From JAKZVK01 sp965237575 (GTDB lineage Bacteria > Acidobacteriota > Terriglobia > Bryobacterales > UBA6623), in contig CBDEGI010000004.1 of NCBI GenBank assembly GCA_965237575.1, forward strand, positions 3,782,001-3,846,000: DNA of 64,000 bases. Reading direction: 5' to 3'. A program made the translations under genes and the position numbers. The notes beneath the pieces are model-generated. The model made no database searches, was not told where the DNA came from, and was given only the letters and a program-made list of their open reading frames with translations. Numbering within the stretch: the first letter of the stretch is position 1; each line of letters starts with the position of its first letter. Positions 16,436 to 24,952 of the stretch are shown here, piece after piece.

Positions 16436-18223
16436 TCAGCGTTCGACGGCGATTTCCACTGTGTTACTGCGCCGGCCGTCGGAGAACTCCAGGGTTATCG
16501 GCGTGCGGTCATTGGTGGCCAACTGCACCGGTAGGAAGAGATTGATCTGGAACAGCGCCACAAAGCCCGGTGCCAATCCGACGAAGAAGGGCCGCACGGG
16601 CGTACCGAAGATGCCAAACCCAACCAGCACATCTGGGACCGAATCCGCCGCCGAAAGCGGATCGAACGGCGCGGCGGCTCCGGTCGCCACGGCGGGCGTT
16701 ACGCTGCCTAAGCCTGTGGCCCAGACCACGATCGCGTCTCCCGGGCGGGCCGGCGCCGCGGGAAGCCCGGCAGCCGCGCCGACAGCGGTGGGAAGCGGAA
16801 AATTCCCTTGCGTAAAGTTGGTGACGATTCCGTACTGCCCGATGCTGAGAAGGAAGATGCCGGGAGAACGGATGTCAATGGCCGCCGAAGTGGGGTTCCC
16901 CATCGCGTCGTCCCTCATCACCCGGATCGTGGCCTGCCCCAGGGCGATCTCGTACGGCACCTGGAAGTTGACCTGACCGAACGACACGAAAAAGAGCGGG
17001 GCCTCGATGCCGTTGATCAGCACCTTCACCCCCGCCAGGTTGGTGGGCAGCGGCGTCTCGGTGGCGCCGGCCGTCGCCGACGCGAGGTGAATGCCAAAGA
17101 TCGTTCCAATGGCTCCGGGCCCGAGCGGCTGAAAGGCGCTGAAGCTGGCTCCGTTCACCGCGCCGCGGAAGTTGGACTCGGGCGGTCCGGCCGGCTGGAC
17201 GATGAAAATGACCAGCAGAGTGCATGGGGCGTTGGCGGCGTTGGTGTTGAACCGGAGTTGTCCGGTGTACATGCCAGGTCCCAGAGCACCCACGGTGGCG
17301 CGAGCGGTATACACGTTTCCGCCCAGGTCTTCGATGCCAAGCCAGTCGCCGCCGGTGTCGGTCTCGACGTCGACGCTATCGACGACCAAGTCACCGGCAC
17401 CGCGATTGCTGACCACGAGCGTGCGCACGACACCGCCATGTTCCTCGGCGACTCCTTCGGCGCTGAAGAAGTCGAGTTGAACGATGCCTAAGTCCGCGAT
17501 GGGCCCGTCGGTGACCGTGAGGGTCACGGGCACGGCCCGGTTGTCGGGTCCAAAGCTCGAACCGCCGACGGTGAAGGTCCCGTCGTTCGCCCCGACGACG
17601 ACACCGGGCCGGTGGGTGCCGATCACTTGATGATTGTGAACCGCTTGCAGTGAACCGAGACCCGATGAGGACACGGACAGAAATGAACCCGCCGACGTCG
17701 TCGTGATGATGGGCGAGGGGCCTCCCGCGGTCTGGAATTCCGCGGTATCGGTTGCACCCCCCACATTGGGCACGAACAGGTCCACGCGATCGGGCACGTT
17801 CGTCCCGACGTAGATGCGGACCCGCACTCGCTGCGGCGCATCCAGGGCGGCCGGATCCCGCACCTCGACTTGTCCCTCATAGGTTCCCGGCGCCAAGCCC
17901 GCGGCGGCGAAACGGACGGCGATGACGGTGCAGGTGCGGCCCGCGTCGAAAGTACACGGAGCCATGCCCGTGACCTCGGGCACCAGCCATGGCGAGGGTC
18001 CGCCATTGACGGTGGGCGCCAGCGCTCCGTCGCCCTCGTTCACGGCCTCGATGAAAAGATCTCCCGGGCCATCCGTGCCGGGCGTGATCCAAACCGGCTG
18101 AACGTCCCCGTTCGCCTGTCGCAGCGTCAGTGGAACGACGAGCCGCAAAGTCGGATCGGCAAGCAGCGGCTGCAAGCCGAAGACAAACAGTCCTAGACAA
18201 AGGGAGGTAGCGGTCCTGCCCAT
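16436..18223 (-). CDS. Secreted BACON/Ig-like protein with TIGR03437 C-terminal domain
   Basis: A 595-residue exported protein (leader MGRTATSLCLGLFVFGLQPL, cleavage near 'LLA-DP'). It contains about three beta-sandwich repeats resembling BACON/choice-of-anchor modules, each with an 'APGTYEGQVEV' or 'GPGMYTGQLRF' strand. Residues about 370-595 are the TIGR03437 domain: 'AVNGASFSAFQPLGPGAIGT', 'IFGIHLASATAG', 'VKVLINGIEAPLFFVSFGQV' and 'NFQVPYEIALGQATI'. This domain is abundant in Solibacter-type acidobacteria; its role is unknown but probably extracellular binding. The same domain tails the methyltransferase at 5120-6280. Confidence 0.85.
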   Translation of the reverse strand: MGRTATSLCLGLFVFGLQPLLADPTLRLVVPLTLRQANGDVQPVWITPGTDGPGDLFIEAVNEGDGALAPTVNGGPSPWLVPEVTGMAPCTFDAGRTCTVIAVRFAAAGLAPGTYEGQVEVRDPAALDAPQRVRVRIYVGTNVPDRVDLFVPNVGGATDTAEFQTAGGPSPIITTTSAGSFLSVSSSGLGSLQAVHNHQVIGTHRPGVVVGANDGTFTVGGSSFGPDNRAVPVTLTVTDGPIADLGIVQLDFFSAEGVAEEHGGVVRTLVVSNRGAGDLVVDSVDVETDTGGDWLGIEDLGGNVYTARATVGALGPGMYTGQLRFNTNAANAPCTLLVIFIVQPAGPPESNFRGAVNGASFSAFQPLGPGAIGTIFGIHLASATAGATETPLPTNLAGVKVLINGIEAPLFFVSFGQVNFQVPYEIALGQATIRVMRDDAMGNPTSAAIDIRSPGIFLLSIGQYGIVTNFTQGNFPLPTAVGAAAGLPAAPARPGDAIVVWATGLGSVTPAVATGAAAPFDPLSAADSVPDVLVGFGIFGTPVRPFFVGLAPGFVALFQINLFLPVQLATNDRTPITLEFSDGRRSNTVEIAVER

Positions 18224-18410
18224 GAATTCTACCCTCGACGAATGGAGACTCAGCGCGAACGCGTGCGGTGTATCTATTGTATACCGTGTTCCGGCAGGGT
18301 GGTGTTCGTTTTCTCACGTGCACGAAGAAGGCGCTCGCAGCCGGTCGGAAACCCTTGACCTCTCTGTTCCCGATGGTTCATGATTTATGGGCGCTTTAGG
18401 AGACACCCTT
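18224..18410. promoter_or_regulatory. Divergent intergenic region upstream of the cox-like operon
   Basis: 187 bases separate the TIGR03437 gene (minus) from the molybdenum hydroxylase operon (plus), so promoters for both should lie here. The AT-rich block TATCTATTGTATACC near 18271-18285 is the best candidate core: read on the minus strand it contains TATACAAT. I see no convincing paired -35 box or operator palindrome. Confidence 0.35.
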
Positions 18411-18887
18411 ATGGAAATGAGCATCAAGTTGACTGTCAACGGACAGGAGTACGAGCGTGCCGTCGAGCCGCGCCGGCTCCTGGTCCATTTTCTTCGCGAA
18501 GATCTCAGCCTTACCGGCACCCACATTGGCTGTGAGACCACCGTGTGCGGCGCCTGCACGGTGATGATCGAAGGACGTGCTGTGAAGTCGTGCGCCGTGC
18601 TGGCCGTGCAGGCCGACGGCAAGGACGTGATCACCATCGAAGGCATGGCGGAGAACGGCGCCCTGCACGCCGTGCAGGAAGCCTTCTGGAACGAGCACGG
18701 CCTGCAGTGCGGTTTCTGCACGCCGGGCATGATCATGGCGGTCGATCAGTTGCTGAGCGATAACCCCGACCCGTCGCGGGATGAAATCCGGCACGGGATC
18801 GAAGGTAATCTGTGCCGCTGCACCGGCTATCAGCACATCGTGAACGCGGTCGAGGCCGCGGCCAAAGCAAAGGGGGCGGGAGCGTAA
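18411..18887 (+). CDS. Molybdenum hydroxylase small subunit, [2Fe-2S] (CoxS/CutS-like)
   Basis: I chose the ATG at 18411, with AGGAG eight bases upstream, over one at 18387. The 158-residue product is the iron-sulfur subunit of a xanthine-oxidase-family enzyme. The N-terminal plant-type cluster has Cys in 'GCETTVCGACTVMIEG' with the fourth in 'VKSCAVLA'; the C-terminal helical domain has 'LQCGFCTPGMIM' and 'GNLCRCTGYQHIV'. All eight cluster cysteines are present. It transfers electrons from the Mo site to FAD. It is first in a four-gene operon, three bases before the large subunit gene. Confidence 0.93.
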   Translation: MEMSIKLTVNGQEYERAVEPRRLLVHFLREDLSLTGTHIGCETTVCGACTVMIEGRAVKSCAVLAVQADGKDVITIEGMAENGALHAVQEAFWNEHGLQCGFCTPGMIMAVDQLLSDNPDPSRDEIRHGIEGNLCRCTGYQHIVNAVEAAAKAKGAGA

Positions 18888-18890
18888 ACC

Positions 18891-21236
18891 ATGGCCACTA
18901 CAACCACCGTACCGAAACTCAAGACTCACATCGGCGAGCGCATCCGCCGCGTTGAAGACCCGCGCCTTATCACCGGCACGGCCACGTACGTAGACGACAT
19001 CACCAAACCCGGCATGCTGTACGCCGCGATTCTCCGCAGCCCTTACGCGGCCGCGAACATCAAGAGCATCTCGATCGAGAAGGCACTGGAGCTGCCCGGG
19101 GTCAAGGCCGTCTATACCGGCGAGGACGTCAAGTCCATCGGGGGAGTGCCCTGTGCCGGGTCCATGCCCACGCTGCGGATTCCCGAGCACAAGATCCTGG
19201 CGCAGGACCGCGTCTACTACGTCGGCCATCCCGTCGCCGCCGTCGTCGCCAGCGACCGTTACATCGCGGCCGACGGCCTCGATCGGATCGAGGTCGACTA
19301 CGAACCGACCGATGTAATCTCTGACCCGGAGAAAGCGCTCAACGATGATGCGCCGCGGGTGCATCCGGAGTATCCTGACAACGTCTCGTTCACCTTTCAA
19401 CAATCGGGCGGCGACGTCGAGAAAGCCTTCGCCGAGGCGGATGTGATCGTCAAAGAGCGAGTGCTGGTGCCTCGTCTGGCGCCGACGCCGATGGAAACGC
19501 GCGGGGTGGTGGCCGACTACGACGCCGGCACCAAGGAGTTGACCCTTCACTCGTCGACGCAGATTCCTCACTTGCTCAAGACGCAATTGGCCGTGCAATT
19601 AGGTCTGCCCGAGCACCACGTGCGGGTCATCGCGCCCGAGGTCGGCGGCGGATTCGGAAGCAAGTGCAACGTCTGGGCCGAGGAAGCCCTGGCTTGCAAG
19701 ATCGCCATCGATCTGAAGCGGCCAGTGAAGTGGATCGAGAACCGGCGCGAGAGCATCCAAGTCGTCGCCCACGGCCGGGCGCACATCGACGACGTCGAAT
19801 TGGCGGCCACGAAGGACGGCACGCTCACCGGTTTGAAGCTCAGCATCCTGCTCGACAACGGCGCGCACCACCAACTACTGACGCCCATCATCCCCACGCT
19901 TGCCGTACTCATGCTGCCGGGCCTCTACAAGTTCAAGAACTTTTCGGCCGACCTGAAGGGAGTCTTTACCAACCGCGCGCCGAGTGATCTCTACCGAGGC
20001 GCCGGACGCCCCGAAGCTACCTACGTCATCGAGCGCATCGTTGACAAGATGGCGGCGAAGCTCGGCATGGACCCGGCTGAACTGCGACTGAAGAACTTTC
20101 CGGCCGCCTCGGAGTTTCCCTTCGAAAGCGCGACCGGGCTCAGCTACGACAGCGGCGACTACGCCGAGGCCTTCAACAAAGCGCTCGACATGGTCGACTA
20201 CAAAAAGGCCCGCAAAGATCAAGAGAAAGCGCGCAGCGAAGGCCGCCTGATGGGCATCGGCATCTCGACCTACGGCGAGATCTGCGCCTTCGGACCGTCG
20301 CCGGCTCTGCCGGCCGGGGGCTGGGAAAGCGCCACGGTCAGCGTGGAGGCGACCGGCACCGTCACCGTCATGACCGGCATCTCGCCGCACGGGCAGGGCG
20401 AGGAGACCAGCTTCGCGCAGATGACGGCCGATGCGCTCGGCGTCGCGATGGACGACGTGGCCGTTGTTCACGGAGACACGGCGCGGGTCTACTACGGCAT
20501 CGGCACGTTCGGCAGCCGGGGTATCTCGATCGGGGGGAGCGCGCTGCACCTGGCGCTGCAGGACATCGTCGAGAAAGCCACCAAGCACGCCGCCCACCTG
20601 CTGGGCGTCGAGGCGGCCTCGGTGAGTTTCGAGAACGGCACGTTCACATCGAGCGCGACCGACAAGACGCTCACCTTCGGCGACGTGGCTCTCGAGGTGC
20701 ACCTCTGCCACAACCTGCCGCCGGGGACCGAGCCCGGTCTCTCGGTCACACGCTTCTTCGAGCCCAGCAACTTCGCCTTCCCCTACGGTGCGCATATCTG
20801 CGTCGTGGAAGTCGACAAGGAGACGGGCGAGACGAGCATCCTGCGTTACGTCGCGGTCGATGACTGCGGCAAGGTCATCAACCCGCTGCTGGTCGACGGT
20901 CAGATTCATGGCGGTATCGCGCAAGGTCTCGGCCCGGCGTTCCTCGAAGGCGTGGTCTATGACGACGAGGGCCAATTGCTAACCGGCACGCTGATGGACT
21001 ACGCGATCCCCAAGGCCAAGCACATGCCTTGGATCGAGTCCGAGCGCACCGAGACTCCCTCGCCGGTCAATCCGCTGGGCGTAAAGGGAGTCGGCGAGGC
21101 TGGCACGATCGGCTCGCTACCGGCGATGGTCAACGCTGTCGTTGATGCGCTGTCGCCGCTCGGCGTGGAGCACGTTGACATCCCCATGACCCCGCCATCG
21201 ATTTGGAAGGTGATCCACGAAAGGAGTCAGTCATGA
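18891..21236 (+). CDS. Molybdenum hydroxylase large subunit, form II CoxL-like
   Basis: A 781-residue molybdopterin-binding subunit. The active-site loop reads 'SDLYRGAGRPEA', the form II pattern (x-Y-R-G-A-G-R), not the AYxCSFR loop of true CO dehydrogenase. The catalytic Glu is in 'GVKGVGEAGTIGSLP' near the C-terminus. 'VGGGFGSKCNVWAEEALA', 'GISPHGQGEETSFAQ' and 'GTFGSRGISIGGSA' are the cofactor-binding segments. Form II members act on varied aromatic or aldehyde substrates, and CO oxidation is doubtful. It overlaps the FAD-subunit gene by ATGA. Confidence 0.92.
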   Translation: MATTTTVPKLKTHIGERIRRVEDPRLITGTATYVDDITKPGMLYAAILRSPYAAANIKSISIEKALELPGVKAVYTGEDVKSIGGVPCAGSMPTLRIPEHKILAQDRVYYVGHPVAAVVASDRYIAADGLDRIEVDYEPTDVISDPEKALNDDAPRVHPEYPDNVSFTFQQSGGDVEKAFAEADVIVKERVLVPRLAPTPMETRGVVADYDAGTKELTLHSSTQIPHLLKTQLAVQLGLPEHHVRVIAPEVGGGFGSKCNVWAEEALACKIAIDLKRPVKWIENRRESIQVVAHGRAHIDDVELAATKDGTLTGLKLSILLDNGAHHQLLTPIIPTLAVLMLPGLYKFKNFSADLKGVFTNRAPSDLYRGAGRPEATYVIERIVDKMAAKLGMDPAELRLKNFPAASEFPFESATGLSYDSGDYAEAFNKALDMVDYKKARKDQEKARSEGRLMGIGISTYGEICAFGPSPALPAGGWESATVSVEATGTVTVMTGISPHGQGEETSFAQMTADALGVAMDDVAVVHGDTARVYYGIGTFGSRGISIGGSALHLALQDIVEKATKHAAHLLGVEAASVSFENGTFTSSATDKTLTFGDVALEVHLCHNLPPGTEPGLSVTRFFEPSNFAFPYGAHICVVEVDKETGETSILRYVAVDDCGKVINPLLVDGQIHGGIAQGLGPAFLEGVVYDDEGQLLTGTLMDYAIPKAKHMPWIESERTETPSPVNPLGVKGVGEAGTIGSLPAMVNAVVDALSPLGVEHVDIPMTPPSIWKVIHERSQS

Positions 21237-22087
21237 TTCCCGCGAACTTCGATTACTCCGCGCCGGAAACTCTCTCCGACGCTCTCAAGCTGCTGGCCGA
21301 CCATCCCGACAGCAAGGTACTGGCGGGCGGGCAAAGCTTGATTCCGATGCTCAAGTTCCGGCTGGCGCAGCCCAGTCACTTGGTGGATCTCGATCGGATT
21401 CCCGACCTGAACTTCATCGCCGAAGAGAATGCGACCATTCGCATCGGGGCGATGACGACTCACAATCAGGTCGAGACGTCGGAGCTATTGCAGGCCAAGT
21501 GCCCGCTGCTGGCGAAGACCGCCGCCGAGATCGGTGACGTTCAGGTGCGCAACCGGGGCACGATCGGCGGCAGCATTGTCCATGCCGATCCGGCTGCCGA
21601 CTACCCGGCGGCGCTGCTGGCACTCGAGGCCAAGGTGCGGCTGGTCAGCTCGGGTGGCGAGCGAGTGCTCGCCATCGACGACTTCATCGTCGATGCCTTG
21701 ACGACCGCGATTGAAGACGGGGAGGTATTGGCCGAGGTCCACGTTGCCGCCGAGACCAACGGCGCCGGCACGGCCTACCGGACGATCGTCCAACCCGCCT
21801 CCGGCTACGCGGTTGTCGGCGCGGCCGTCCGGTTGGCTGTTGTCGCCGGCAAGATCTCCCTGGCGCGTGTGGGTGTGACCGGAGTTTCTTCGAAGGCTTA
21901 TCGCGCCACAGCGGTCGAAGCAGCGCTCGAAGGCCAGGCGGCGAACGCCGAGACCTTGGCCGCCGCCGCGCAGCATGCAGCGGACGGTGTCGAGGCGCTC
22001 AGCGACATCCACGCGTCGGCTGAATATCGCGCCCATCTTGCCTCGGTGCAGGTACGCCGGGCGCTCGAAGACGCTGCCGGCGGCTGA
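21233..22087 (+). CDS. Molybdenum hydroxylase FAD-binding subunit (CoxM-like)
   Basis: The ATG at 21233 overlaps the large-subunit stop (ATGA) and follows AAGGAG. The 284-residue protein has the two FAD pyrophosphate motifs of the family: 'KVLAGGQSLIPMLKFRLAQP' at about residues 30-50 and 'RNRGTIGGSIVHADPAADYP' at about 103-122. The C-terminal CO_deh_flav_C-like domain follows ('GYAVVGAAVRLAV', 'VGVTGVSSKAYRA'). It would pass electrons from the [2Fe-2S] subunit to an acceptor. Translational coupling with its neighbours on both sides supports one complex. Confidence 0.92.
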   Translation: MIPANFDYSAPETLSDALKLLADHPDSKVLAGGQSLIPMLKFRLAQPSHLVDLDRIPDLNFIAEENATIRIGAMTTHNQVETSELLQAKCPLLAKTAAEIGDVQVRNRGTIGGSIVHADPAADYPAALLALEAKVRLVSSGGERVLAIDDFIVDALTTAIEDGEVLAEVHVAAETNGAGTAYRTIVQPASGYAVVGAAVRLAVVAGKISLARVGVTGVSSKAYRATAVEAALEGQAANAETLAAAAQHAADGVEALSDIHASAEYRAHLASVQVRRALEDAAGG

Positions 22088-22533
22088 TGAAGGTCCGCGG
22101 CCAGTACACGCTGCCGGCGCCGCAGCGGAGGGTCTGGGCCGCGCTGCTCGACCCTGAGGTGCTGGCCCGCACCCTGCCTGGCTGCGAATCCCTTGAGCCC
22201 GCCGGGCCTGACGAGTATCGCATGAAGATGAAGCTGGCGATCTCGTCGGTGCAGGGCTTTTTCGACGGCAAGGTGCGGCTGGAAGACCAACAGCCTCCCA
22301 GCAGCTACCGCCTCCAGGTCGAGGGCCGGGGCAAGGTAGGATTCGTAAACGGCGGTGGTGCCTTACGGCTCGAGCCGAATGCCGACAACGACGGCGAGAC
22401 GGTGGTCCATTACGAAGGAGACGTCAAGGTAGGCGGCCTCATCGCCGCGGTTGGCCAACGCCTGCTCGATATGACGTCGAAGATGATGATCAAGCGCTTC
22501 TTCACCGCCCTCTCGGCAGAGCTGAACCCATAA
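22087..22533 (+). CDS. CoxG-like SRPBCC protein
   Basis: A 148-residue START/SRPBCC-fold protein: 'VRGQYTLPAPQRRVWAALLD', 'PEVLARTLPGCESLEP', and 'VGFVNGGGALRLEP'. The start ATG shares a base with the stop of the FAD subunit gene. CoxG proteins anchor the molybdenum hydroxylase to the membrane in CO oxidisers and often occur with CoxL-like operons. No CoxD ATPase or CoxE/CoxF maturation gene is present here, so maturation would depend on other loci. The C-terminus lacks the hydrophobic tail sometimes seen in CoxG. Confidence 0.88.
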   Translation: MKVRGQYTLPAPQRRVWAALLDPEVLARTLPGCESLEPAGPDEYRMKMKLAISSVQGFFDGKVRLEDQQPPSSYRLQVEGRGKVGFVNGGGALRLEPNADNDGETVVHYEGDVKVGGLIAAVGQRLLDMTSKMMIKRFFTALSAELNP

Positions 22534-22681
22534 CGGGGCACCCGTACTATGTCTCCTGGCTGTAGTACTAGTACTAAAATCAGGTCAGTCGCGGTGGCCG
22601 GTGGGGTGAAACCACGATTTGAGGGCCGTTGCGCGGATGCTTAGACTTGATGGAGGCGGCTAAGTAGGTGCGGAGGCCTGC

Positions 22682-22828
22682 ATGTTTGTCCTTGGTGTAA
22701 TGATCATCGTGTCGTGGTTGTTCTGCTTCGTCTACTACGACGACATCTTCCCTCGAAACGTCAACGTCGCTCTGGTGATTACCGGCCTTGCCAGCATGGG
22801 CTGGGGCCTGTTGCGCGGCAAGAACTAA
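22682..22828 (+). CDS. Small membrane protein, 48 residues
   Basis: A short frame starting at ATG 22682, with GGAGG five bases upstream. It has two hydrophobic segments, residues 1-18 (MFVLGVMIIVSWLFCFVY) and about 27-43, separated by the polar 'YDDIFPRNVN', and ends in a basic 'RGKN'. This topology (helical hairpin) and the good ribosome site favour a real gene. It lies 148 bases after coxG. No family is recognised. Confidence 0.6.
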   Translation: MFVLGVMIIVSWLFCFVYYDDIFPRNVNVALVITGLASMGWGLLRGKN

Positions 22829-23066
22829 CAGACGCGCCGGTTTACGCGGCCCGAGGCAGAGAAGCGGGCGCCCCGTCGGCGGCAAAGCCCCTCGCTAACC
22901 CCCTTCAGGCGCTTCAGGTGGCTTCCGCGCGAAGCGCTGGTAGGTCGGTTGTCACGGCCGGTAACGCGGTCCTGTTAGCGTTGCCCGGGCGCTTCGGGCG
23001 GACGCACCTGTGCTGCGCGGCCGCTTTCGCCCAACCGCCAAACTCGCTCAAAAAAAGTCACAACCA

Positions 23067-23090
23067 GCGGATCTCAACACCGAGATCCGT
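23067..23090. repeat. Hairpin unit GCGGATCTC/GAGATCCGT, copy 1
   Basis: Stem GCGGATCTC (23067-23075), loop AACACC, stem GAGATCCGT (23082-23090), then GCTACGG. The second copy is at 23253-23278. Confidence 0.65.
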
Positions 23091-23252
23091 GCTACGGCTG
23101 GTTTGAGCCGTATCACCTCACGTCGTTCAAAAAATAAGAGGGCCCTCTGGCTCCAGTCTCTGGAGACCTCAGCGGCCCGCTCAAGATAGGAGCGAAAGAG
23201 CGGGCTTGAACGGACGGTCCCCTCCTGTGGTCAAAACCCGATAGGTCAAACC

Positions 23253-23278
23253 CGCGGATCTCAAAATCGAGATCCGCG
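23253..23278. repeat. Hairpin unit CGCGGATCTC/GAGATCCGCG, copy 2
   Basis: A perfect 10-base stem around a six-base loop AAAATC, followed by CTACGGGTCGAACCC and then a nearby CCCGATACGGGTTAAACC. It matches copy 1 in the stem and in the flanking GCTACGG. Confidence 0.7.
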
Positions 23279-23657
23279 CTACGGGTCGAACCCGATACGG
23301 GTTAAACCTGCTACAGGAGCTGCCGCCCGCGGCGGAAGATCGCTCTACTTCTTATCGGAGAGCAACATCGAAACTGCCTGGCCAGCTTCGAGGCTGATGG
23401 GTGGCGGCAGCGGTCAACCCCTACGATTCGGGTGGCATCCGGTCGCGGCTTCGGGGCTACACGATCGTCAGGGCTGCGGATGGGTTGGGGGACGCACGGA
23501 GTTCCCTGAGCTTGCGCCCACAGGGCCAGTAGTAAGGCGCCGCTACGCGGCTAGTCGCAGGGGAATGGGTTCTGGAGCGGGCGAGTGTCGTGGGAGGACC
23601 CGCCAATCGAATGTCGATGCTGTAAAGCGGTACGTTGCGAGTGAGGGTGCCGTCCAA

Positions 23658-23760
23658 CGCCCCTTTCAGGGCTCCCATCGCAAGAGTTCGCTTACCTAGG
23701 GTTCCGCCGAGGACGGCTTCACCCTAGGCTAGACATCCGTCCGTCCGCTTTGCGGACTCG
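23658..23760. repeat. Composite intergenic repeat, copy 1
   Basis: Contains CGCCCCTTTCAGGGCTCC, then CCTAGGGTTCCGCC, GGACGGCTTCACCCTAGG, CTAGACATCC and a CGCTTTGCGG hairpin. The same blocks in the same order recur at 31343-31450. The inner arms CCTAGGGT and ACCCTAGG pair with each other. Confidence 0.7.
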
Positions 23761-23843
23761 GGTCCGGTGTGGGCTGGTGAAGCGAGGTCCAGAGGCGGTT
23801 CCTTGGTTCGCCTGGACCGGTGCATCTTCGTGTTGTGGCAAGC

Positions 23844-23863
23844 GGGCACGGCATGCCGTGCCC
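23844..23863. repeat. Palindrome GGGCACGGCATGCCGTGCCC
   Basis: A perfect 20-base palindrome followed by CTACATTGCG, just beyond the 3' end of the ferredoxin oxidoreductase operon. It belongs to the same family as 14397 and 54158. Confidence 0.75.
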
Positions 23864-23899
23864 CTACATTGCGCCGGGGGCCAAGAGACAAAGCCCCTT

Positions 23900-24952
23900 C
23901 TAGCGCAGGTCTTCCATGATGTCTTGGAGGGAGGATTCGGGCGGGCGGCCGCCGGTGGTTTCGGAGACTTGCGCCAACGGGGCGTCGCCAAGATCGAGCA
24001 GGTCGACGAAGTTGGGCTTGTCCTCGCCGACGAAGAACACGCCGGTCAGCACTTCGCCTCGCTTGGCGTGCTGGTGCAGCGTTCGGATGGCGTCGGTCTC
24101 GCTGGTGGGGTCGTAGCCTTCCTCAATCTTCTTGAGAACCAGCGTCGAGCCGTCGTGCAGCGTCACCTCGCGGACGGTGCCGGGCTCGAATTCCTCTTCG
24201 ACCTGGATCTCGTTGAAGAAGGGGACGAAGTCGACTGAGTTGAGCTCGCTGCGGTGGTCTCTGACGTAGGTGTAGCTTTTGGTCGAGCCCTCGTGGTCGT
24301 TGAAGGTAACGCACGGGGAGATGACGTCGATCATGGCCGTGCCGCGGTGGGCGATGGCGCCTTTCAAAATCGCCTGCAACTGCTTCTTGTCGCCGGAGAA
24401 GGAGCGCGCTACGTAGGTCGCGCCGAGTTGGATTGCCAGCGCACAGGTGTCGATGGGAGGCAGGTCGTTGGCGATGCCGCTCTTGAGCGTCGAGCCCATG
24501 TCGGCGGTGGCCGAGAACTGTCCCTTGGTGAGGCCGTAGCAGCCGTTGTCTTCGATGACGTAGATGATCGGCAGGTTGCGCCGCATCAGGTGAACGAACT
24601 GCCCGATGCCGATCGAGGCCGTATCGCCGTCGCCGGTGACGCCCAGCGCCAGCAGGGTCTTGTTGGCGAGCATGGCCCCGGTGGCGACCGAGGGCATGCG
24701 TCCGTGCACGGCGTTGAACCCGTGCGACATGTTGAGAAAGTAGGCCGGCGATTTCGAGGAGCAACCAATGCCCGAAAACTTCGCGACGCGGGTCGGCTGG
24801 ACTCCCATCTCGTAGAAACACTCGATGACGCGCTCGGAGATCGAGTTGTGGCCGCAGCCGGCGCAGAGCGTGGTTTTGAGGCCACGGTAGTCCTTCAACT
24901 CGAGGCCGACGCGGTTGACCTTCTTGGGTGGCGGGGCGGTCGCGGTGCTCAC
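23900..24952 (-). CDS. korB: 2-oxoacid:ferredoxin oxidoreductase, beta subunit
   Basis: A 350-residue thiamine-diphosphate-binding subunit. 'TTLCAGCGHNSISERVIECF' and 'FSGIGCSSKSPAYF' supply the iron-sulfur or TPP-proximal cysteines seen in the family, and the TPP/Mg motif is 'VTGDGDTASIGIGQFVHLMR', completed by 'EDNGCYGLTKGQFS'. The GTG start at 24952 overlaps the alpha-gene stop (GTGA), so the pair is translationally coupled. It would convert 2-oxoglutarate (or a related 2-oxoacid) plus CoA to the acyl-CoA and reduced ferredoxin. 2-oxoglutarate is favoured because sucCD lies elsewhere in the window and a gamma-alpha fusion is used. Confidence 0.88.
   Translation of the reverse strand: MSTATAPPPKKVNRVGLELKDYRGLKTTLCAGCGHNSISERVIECFYEMGVQPTRVAKFSGIGCSSKSPAYFLNMSHGFNAVHGRMPSVATGAMLANKTLLALGVTGDGDTASIGIGQFVHLMRRNLPIIYVIEDNGCYGLTKGQFSATADMGSTLKSGIANDLPPIDTCALAIQLGATYVARSFSGDKKQLQAILKGAIAHRGTAMIDVISPCVTFNDHEGSTKSYTYVRDHRSELNSVDFVPFFNEIQVEEEFEPGTVREVTLHDGSTLVLKKIEEGYDPTSETDAIRTLHQHAKRGEVLTGVFFVGEDKPNFVDLLDLGDAPLAQVSETTGGRPPESSLQDIMEDLR

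Larger units (their letters stand above)
22829..23899. other. Repeat-rich intergenic region
   Basis: About 1.07 kb without a credible gene. It holds several dispersed-repeat units: hairpins GCGGATCTC...GAGATCCGT at 23067-23090 and CGCGGATCTC...GAGATCCGCG at 23253-23278, each followed by 'GCTACGG'; an imperfect GGCAGCGGTCAACC-type hairpin near 23402; the composite 'CCTAGGGTTCCGCC' unit at 23658-23760; and the palindrome at 23844-23863. Frames called on either strand are byproducts of high GC. Confidence 0.6.

Noticed and set aside
18891..21236. Aerobic CO dehydrogenase large subunit (form I)
   Set aside because: The active loop is YRGAGR, not the AYxCSFR loop required for form I enzymes.
23040..23300. 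Possible CRISPR-like or tRNA structures from repeated hairpins and GGTCGAACCC
   Set aside because: Only two hairpin copies with unequal spacing, no spacers of regular length, and no cloverleaf could be drawn.
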